From the NCBI GenBank assembly GCA_027943245.1, contig JANDJZ010000055.1, positions 62,001 to 126,000 of the forward strand: DNA of 64,000 nucleotides. The letters are read 5' to 3'. The position numbers and the translations under genes were made by a program. A model generated the notes under the pieces. It worked only from the letters and a program-made list of their open reading frames with translations. It was not told the DNA's origin and did not search any database. This document shows, piece after piece, positions 58,636 to 64,000 of this stretch. This DNA is from Acanthamoeba sp. SK_2022b. Its lineage: Eukaryota; Discosea; Longamoebia; Acanthamoebidae. Positions within the stretch are counted from its first letter, which is position 1, and each line of letters begins with the position of its first letter.

Positions 58636-60444
58636 CTAATGCTGGCCGAGGATGTTGACAAGGACAGGAACGCCGCCCTGGTTGGTGCCGTCCTCCTCGT
58701 CGAACTGTACCGAGCTGTAGAAGAAGGTCGTGTCGGTGTCGGCGATGGCCTGAAGGTAGCGCGAGCCGGAGATCCTGCCCGTCTGGAAGGCGGCCTTCTC
58801 GAGGACGAGGCCGGCCACGGTGGCCTGGGCGTCGATGACGGTGGCATTGCGCGAGAAGCGGGTGATGTAGTCGTTGGAGTACTGGAAGGTGTCGACCCAC
58901 CTGTCGTGGCCCACGGTGGCGCCGGCGGACAGCTGCCTCCTGTGGTGGGCGCCCAGCTCGGCCTCCTCGGCTTCGGCCTCGCGCTTGCCGCTGGCGGCCA
59001 GCGGGTAGATCGAGAGCAGGGGCACCTTGCTCCGCGAGAGGTCGCCGAGCAGCTGGGCGGTCGGGGCGAAGCCGGTCTCGGCAACGAGGAGCGCGTGGGG
59101 CTCAAAGTCGTCGAGCACGTTGCGAAGGAGGCCGTTGGTGAGCGAGGAGTCCGAGAAGTCGTCATAGTAGGAGACCACGACCTCGGCGGCGTCGCCGGAG
59201 GTGAGGGGGATGCCGCCTGCGAGGTTGATCGACTCCTTCCACATCTCGATGGCGGACTTGATCTTGTAGCCGTTGGGCTGGCCGGCGCCGGAGAGGGAGA
59301 GCACGGCGCCCACGCGGAACTCCTCGCGATCTGTCTCGACGCCGCCGCGCGGGGTGTCGACGATGACGAGGCCGTTGGGACCAGCGTTGACGCCGGTGAG
59401 GATGGCCTCGGTCTTGAACTTGGTGTTGCTGAGGTCGATCTTGGTGATGGCACCGCCGCGGGCGCCCGTGGCGTAGCCGGTCTTGGAGTCGCTGGTGATG
59501 GTGACCATGACGGGGTCGAGCGCGAACACGGGCACGCGCTTGACCAGGGCGCCCGTGGCGTAGTTGACGACGAAGATCTCGCCGTTGGTCGACGGGGCAA
59601 TGAGGTACTTGCCGTTGGGCGTCACCGACGGGTAGAGGAACTGGTTGACGAGCCAGTCGTTGGCAAAGTAGCGCTTGACCTGCGTGGGCGGGTTGGTGCT
59701 CACGTCGTAGATGAGGAACTCGCCGGCGCCGGACACGATCAGCTTGCCGTCGGGCGCGAACACGAGGCCGCGAGCGCTCACGGCCTTGCCGGGACCGGCG
59801 GGCAGCACAGCCGCGCCGATGGCTCCCGTGACCGGGTTCATTGGGGCGAAGCCCTGCGCGCCGTTCTGGAGCCAGATGGTCTTGCCATCGGGCGAGAAGA
59901 CAAAGTTGTGGTTCTTGTTGGAGGCCGACGTGAAGTTGATGTAGCGCGCGGGCGCCTGCGAGTCGCTGGTGAGGTCGTAGACGAGCATCTGCGGCGTCAC
60001 GGTGCCGTCGGACGAGGTGAACTCGCAGTTTACCCAGAGCGTCTTCTCGTCGGGCGAGAGCTTGATTCCGTGGGGCGCCCTCTGCACGCTGCCCGCAGCC
60101 GCACCTGCCGGGAAGGTGAACAGCTTCCTCTCCTCGAGCATCAGCTTCACGTTGATGACCGAGATGAAGTAGCCGGCATAGCCGATGGGCGAGGCATAGT
60201 CGTGCAGGCCAAAGTTGGTGGTGTAGGCGGTCGAACCGTCCTTGGTGATGATGATCTCGTGCGGCAGCGTGCCCACCTTGACCTTGCCCAGCAGATCCCC
60301 GTCGGTCGTGTAGAAGCCCACGTTGCCGCCGGGTTCCTCAGCCGTGAGTAGTAGCTGCTTCTTGGCCGCGGCAGGCTGCAATAGGGCGGCCAGGAGCAGC
60401 ACCAGGAGGGAAGCCAGCAGGTAGACGCTTTGTCTCTTCATCAT
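58636..60444 (-). CDS. Secreted beta-propeller plus periplasmic-binding-protein-like fusion
   Basis: Intronless 602-residue protein. The signal peptide (MMKRQSVYLLAS, then a Leu/Ala run ending PAAAKK) is followed by a seven-bladed-type beta-propeller of YVTN/lactonase character, about residues 30–350. Repeated strands include SPDEKTLWVN, SPDGKTIWLQNG, APDGKLIVSG and TPNGKYLIAPS. From about residue 365 (FRVGAVLSLSGAGQPNGYKI) the sequence becomes a type-1 periplasmic-binding/ANF-receptor-like fold with INLAGGIPL and VVVSYYDDFSDSS. Bacterial branched-chain amino-acid receptors share this fold. No membrane anchor is seen after the domain, so the protein is probably released or lumenal. The ligand is unknown. 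Convergent with the oxidoreductase gene, 217 bp apart; a TATA-like box lies upstream. Confidence 0.85.
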   Translation of the reverse strand: MMKRQSVYLLASLLVLLLAALLQPAAAKKQLLLTAEEPGGNVGFYTTDGDLLGKVKVGTLPHEIIITKDGSTAYTTNFGLHDYASPIGYAGYFISVINVKLMLEERKLFTFPAGAAAGSVQRAPHGIKLSPDEKTLWVNCEFTSSDGTVTPQMLVYDLTSDSQAPARYINFTSASNKNHNFVFSPDGKTIWLQNGAQGFAPMNPVTGAIGAAVLPAGPGKAVSARGLVFAPDGKLIVSGAGEFLIYDVSTNPPTQVKRYFANDWLVNQFLYPSVTPNGKYLIAPSTNGEIFVVNYATGALVKRVPVFALDPVMVTITSDSKTGYATGARGGAITKIDLSNTKFKTEAILTGVNAGPNGLVIVDTPRGGVETDREEFRVGAVLSLSGAGQPNGYKIKSAIEMWKESINLAGGIPLTSGDAAEVVVSYYDDFSDSSLTNGLLRNVLDDFEPHALLVAETGFAPTAQLLGDLSRSKVPLLSIYPLAASGKREAEAEEAELGAHHRRQLSAGATVGHDRWVDTFQYSNDYITRFSRNATVIDAQATVAGLVLEKAAFQTGRISGSRYLQAIADTDTTFFYSSVQFDEEDGTNQGGVPVLVNILGQH

Positions 60445-60577
60445 CGAAGCTTCAATGGTAGGGTTTTTTTTTTGGTGTGGTACAGTGGCGGCTGTGGAGA
60501 GCCCTAGAATACAGGTGGATGGTAGTAGTGTACAGTAGTTGTTGTTTTTTTTATGATGGACCTTATGCCCTGGCCAC

Positions 60578-60588
60578 CTTTTATATTA
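60578..60588 (-). promoter_or_regulatory. TATA-like element of propeller–PBP gene
   Basis: On the minus strand it reads TAATATAAAAG, about 135 bp upstream of the ATG at 60444. A good TATA match in the right orientation. Confidence 0.5.
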
Positions 60589-61132
60589 GCACCCCCAGAT
60601 ACGTTCGATCGAGCAACGAGGCGATGGTAGAGTTGCATCGCCTCAGTGTTGTGGAGCCAGGGGTTACGTGCCAATGTTAGTGACCTATCGGACAAGTTGG
60701 GTTACACTTTCCTCCCTTGTAGGCGCCACCTGTCTCATTGGAGAGAGCTACGGTAAGCTTTCCCGCTCCGATTCTCAACTTACCGACCAATCAGCGATCA
60801 AATCAGCGAAACTATAAACCTGCGACTGGACCTTAACTTGCTACCCCCAAATTAGAACCAGAACTTTAAGTGATGTCGACGCTCTTCACGATTATAGCAA
60901 TAATGGTATGCCCAATGGGCGTGGTCTGTCTTCACTGCGCTTTGGGTATCCTCAACGACTCCGGGTCGCCTCACCTCGAGGCGATCCTGGTGGGCAGATA
61001 GCGACTTCGTAACTGTCCAAGAAGCCCGCAGCTCTACCGCCCACAACGAGCGAGGAGAGGGCGACAACAAGTTCAGAACAAACAACAAAGAGAACAAGCC
61101 CAACTCGCTTCGCAAGAGCTTGAGAAAGAGGG
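60589..61132. promoter_or_regulatory. Divergent upstream region with CCAAT and TATA motifs
   Basis: Non-coding stretch upstream of the receptor kinase. GACCAATCAG at 60784–60793 and CTATAAAC at 60812–60819 lie on the plus strand, in CCAAT-then-TATA order, about 315 bp before the kinase ATG. The span between could be a long leader. Confidence 0.4.
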
Positions 61133-64000
61133 ATGGAACATAACGGTCGAATGGCGAGCAGAGGCCAACGACCGCCCCTCCCAACGCTCCTCCGCTGGTC
61201 TCCTTTCTTGTCGTTTTGTATTTTGGTTCAACTCTCAGCCTTGACTTCTGGCGTCGGAGGCCTGAGCGTCGCGGGGTCGGGCGAGGGCTCGGTGACCGAC
61301 ATCTACAACAGCCTGGGCACGAGCTACATGTACTCAAAGGACGTGGTCTCGGTCACCTACTCGACGACCACGACCAACGTCTCCACCTCGCTCGCGGCGC
61401 TTCCCGGCGGCCGGGTCTCCTTTGTGGGCACCTCGAGTTCGCTGCGGGACTATTACAGCCCCGGGGCCGGCACCTCCTACGCGCAGATACCCGTCATGGC
61501 GACGGCCATGGTGGCGGCCTACTCGACCTCGGCCTTCACCCCCAAGGTGACCGGGGCGGTGCTCAACCTGCCCACCGCCGTTGTGGCGGGCATGTGGAAC
61601 GGCACCTACACTAATTGGGACGACGCCGCGCTGGCGGCGGCCAACCCTAACATGAACCTGCCGGCCAACGGGTCGGCGTTGACCATCGTCTACTGCGCCG
61701 ACGTGCTGGGCGAGGGAGGCGTGCTCGCCGACTACCTCTCGGCCATCGACACGGGCATGGCGGCAGTGTTCTCCCAGCAGACGACAGGCGGGTTCGCCCA
61801 CCTCGCCGCGGCGACGGCGGGCCGAGCCTTGGGGGCGTGCTCTACGTCTGGGAAGCTGGCGCTGCTGCAGGACCACCCCAACTCGATCGTGTTCATGATG
61901 TACCCCGACTACAAGAAGAACGGCACGGGTCTCGCCTACGCGCGCATGACCGACCGGACGGGCACGGCAGTGACGCTGGACTCGGCCCTGACGTCGGTGG
62001 CGACGGCAATGACGACGTCGGCCTCCTACGACGGCTCGCTCGTGTTCGACATGACCAATCAGGCCAACGGATCGTGGCCTCTCGCGGCCATGTCGTCCGT
62101 GGCCACCTACAACTACACGGCGGGCGTGTCGGCTGACTCAATCGACTGCGCCACCGTCAAGGAAGTCCTCTCCTTCCTCAGCTGGACCCAGATCAACGAC
62201 AACGCCATCAAGCTCATCAAGGCCTCGGGCTTCATTGTGCTCTCCGGCCGCCAGCGCATCAACATGCTCGACTCCCTCTCGCAGGTGATCTGCAACGGGC
62301 AGGAGGCCCTCACCACGGCCTTCCTCCTCGGCATGGGCCCCGCCATCCCCACCTACACCTCGTGGGCCACCGAGTACGGCTCGTCGGGCTTCACGCTCAA
62401 GTACTTTGCCACCTCGTCGGTCGAGGGCCTCGCCAGCTTGACCGACAACTCGATCGACTTTGCCTCGACGGGCGCGCTGCTCACCCCCGCTCAGCAGGCC
62501 TCCCTGCCCGACGTGCTCACCGTCCCCATGGTCTCCTACGCCTTCGTCTTCAACTACAACATGCCCGAGCTCATCAACACCGAATACCGCATCACCCTGT
62601 CCTTCCAGATTATGTCCGACATCTACGTACACACGCGCTCTCCCAGTAACCAACCAGATTAAATATCCAACATCTAATTATATCTAGCATTGATGGAAAT
62701 TGATAGATATGTCATAATAACAATATTGATTGCGCGCTAATTTCTGATTGGTTGGTTTGACGTGGCTTTTAGATGAACCGCATCAAGACGTGGGACCACC
62801 CCGACATCCTGGCGCTCAACCAGGAGATCGCGCATCTGCTGCCGGTCAACCAGTCCATCATCGTGACCTACTTCTCCACGGTACAGGTCACGGCGCAGGC
62901 CATCAACCAGGCGCTGAGCCTGAACGTGCCCGAGTTCGCCGAGACCATCGGCTACGAGGGCGTGCCGGTCTACCCCGTGGCCAACGAGACCAGCCGCACC
63001 AAGAGCTGCGCGACCCTCAACGAGGCCACGGTGGCCATGACCACGCCCTACGCGCTGGGCCAGGGCGTGTCCTTCACGGCCCTCTCGTCGGCCTATCTCA
63101 GGCCGGCCTCCATGAAGATCAACGGCACGGTGCTGGCACCCACGAGGGATAGCATCGTGGCGGGCATCTCCAGTGCGGCGTCGCCCACCGACCTGCTCAT
63201 CCTGTCCCCGCCGGGCAACGGGAGCTGGCCCATGATCTCCACCAACGCGCTGGCCGTCCATTCGCGCGACATGGTCGACTGCAACAAGGCCAAGGAGCTC
63301 GTGTCGTGGATCTACTGGACGCAGACCGACACAACGGCGGCCAATATCGCGCAAGCCAACAAGATGATCGTCGCCGGCCAGTCGGCGCCGGTGAAGAAGG
63401 CCATGCTCAACTTCATCGCCAACATCACCTGCGATGGCGAGCCCGTCAGCGCCCTGGCTCTCTGCATCACGCAGGGCACCATCTGCTCCGACCACGGCTC
63501 CTGCTTCTCCTCCAAGTGCGTGTGCGACGACGGGTGGAAGGGCACCTACTGCGAGAGCCCCGTCACCTCCGACAGCGGGTCGAGCGATGTGCTGGTCCCG
63601 CTCGTGGCCACCTTCCTCCCCGTGCTGGCTGGCCTCATCCTTCTGGGCCTCCTCCTGGGCCTCCTCCTCTTCTGGCGTCTTCGTCGCCAGCGCCAGCGCG
63701 ACGAGTGGGAGATCCCCTACAGCGAGGTCGAGCTCGGCGACCCGCTCGGGCAGGGCGGCTACGGCAGCGTCTACAAGTCCGAGTGGCGCGGCACACAGGT
63801 CGCCGTCAAGGTGCTCACCGACGGCCGCGTGACCAAGGAGATGGAGCGCAGCTTCCACGACGAGGTCTCCATCATGTCCTCCCTGCGGCATCCCAACGTC
63901 GTGCTCTTCATGGGGGCCTGCACCAAGCCCCCCCACCTGTTCATCATCATGGAGTACATGGCCCTCGGTTCGCTTTTTGACGTGCGCCCTTACCCCCCCC
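61133..64000 (+). CDS. Receptor kinase with two PstS-like ectodomains (3' end beyond window)
   Basis: Type I membrane kinase. The signal peptide is followed by two tandem PstS/phosphate-binding-type periplasmic domains. The first starts at LSVAGSGEGSVTDIYNSLG and includes GMWNGTYTNWDD (about 61260–62400). The second runs through YMNRIKTWDHPDILALNQ (62773 on) to WIYWTQTD (about 63310). An intron at 62627–62772 joins them in phase. An EGF-like module (CSDHGSCFSSKCVCDDGWKG, about 63487–63550) precedes one membrane helix (about 63593–63675). The cytosolic protein kinase begins with GQGGYGSVYK (P-loop), VAVKVL (catalytic Lys), HPNVVLFMGAC and MEYMALGSLFD, most like tyrosine-kinase-like/Raf-MLK enzymes. 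A GTGCGC donor at about 63980 ends the last visible exon, so the catalytic loop lies outside. Probable sensor of an extracellular anion or other small ligand. Confidence 0.88.

Noticed and set aside
58639..60351. 570-codon plus-strand open frame antisense to the propeller–PBP gene
   Set aside because: The opposite strand has a signal peptide and clear propeller/PBP motifs. The antisense frame is a codon-bias shadow.

Overview
The window looks like nuclear DNA of a free-living amoeba, most probably Acanthamoeba. The coding sequence is GC-rich. Genes are split by many short GT–AG introns (about 55–150 nt) that often hold AT-rich or dinucleotide repeats. Families typical of that lineage are present: a receptor kinase with PstS-like ectodomains, a hybrid histidine kinase, a GDSL phospholipase B, and AP-5. 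No tRNA, rRNA, CRISPR array or complete transposon was recognised. Exon borders were inferred by eye from reading phase and GT/AG signals; gene extents are more secure than individual junctions.

Left part (1–16 kb). A minus-strand MPDU1-like PQ-loop protein and a plus-strand AP5B1 (beta subunit of the AP-5 coat) diverge from a shared 320-bp region. Then come a large membrane hybrid histidine kinase with a polyQ tract inside its receiver domain, and a secreted phospholipase B. About 15.9–17.5 kb is poorly resolved minus-strand coding sequence of unknown function.

Central part (17.5–47.2 kb) is the most interesting. On the minus strand, consistent splice phases join a series of open frames into one gene of about 1,800–1,960 codons. 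It has an N-terminal HNH/'GH'-type nuclease-like motif, a glycine-zipper hydrophobic module, a membrane segment, a long acidic linker, a CoxE/ViaA-like vWA domain with an altered MIDAS, and probably a LamG-like tail. Divergently, 460 bp away, lies a MoxR/RavA-type AAA+ ATPase, the family that partners such vWA proteins in bacteria. It is followed on the same strand by a gene of about 5,760 codons homologous to the AAA+ and shell parts of RNF213/mysterin. That protein has no visible RING finger and instead carries a ubiquitin-specific protease domain with catalytic Cys and His boxes. I infer that these three genes may form a functional locus, possibly an NTP-driven defence or proteostasis system.

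Right part (48–64 kb). A secreted agarase-like/EGF/GH16-like protein is followed by a DUF389 membrane protein divergent from a fungal-type Na+/H+ antiporter. Next come a DEP-domain protein fused to an FSP1/AIFM2-like FAD oxidoreductase, an intronless secreted beta-propeller plus periplasmic-binding-protein fusion, and a two-PstS-domain receptor kinase cut by the window end.
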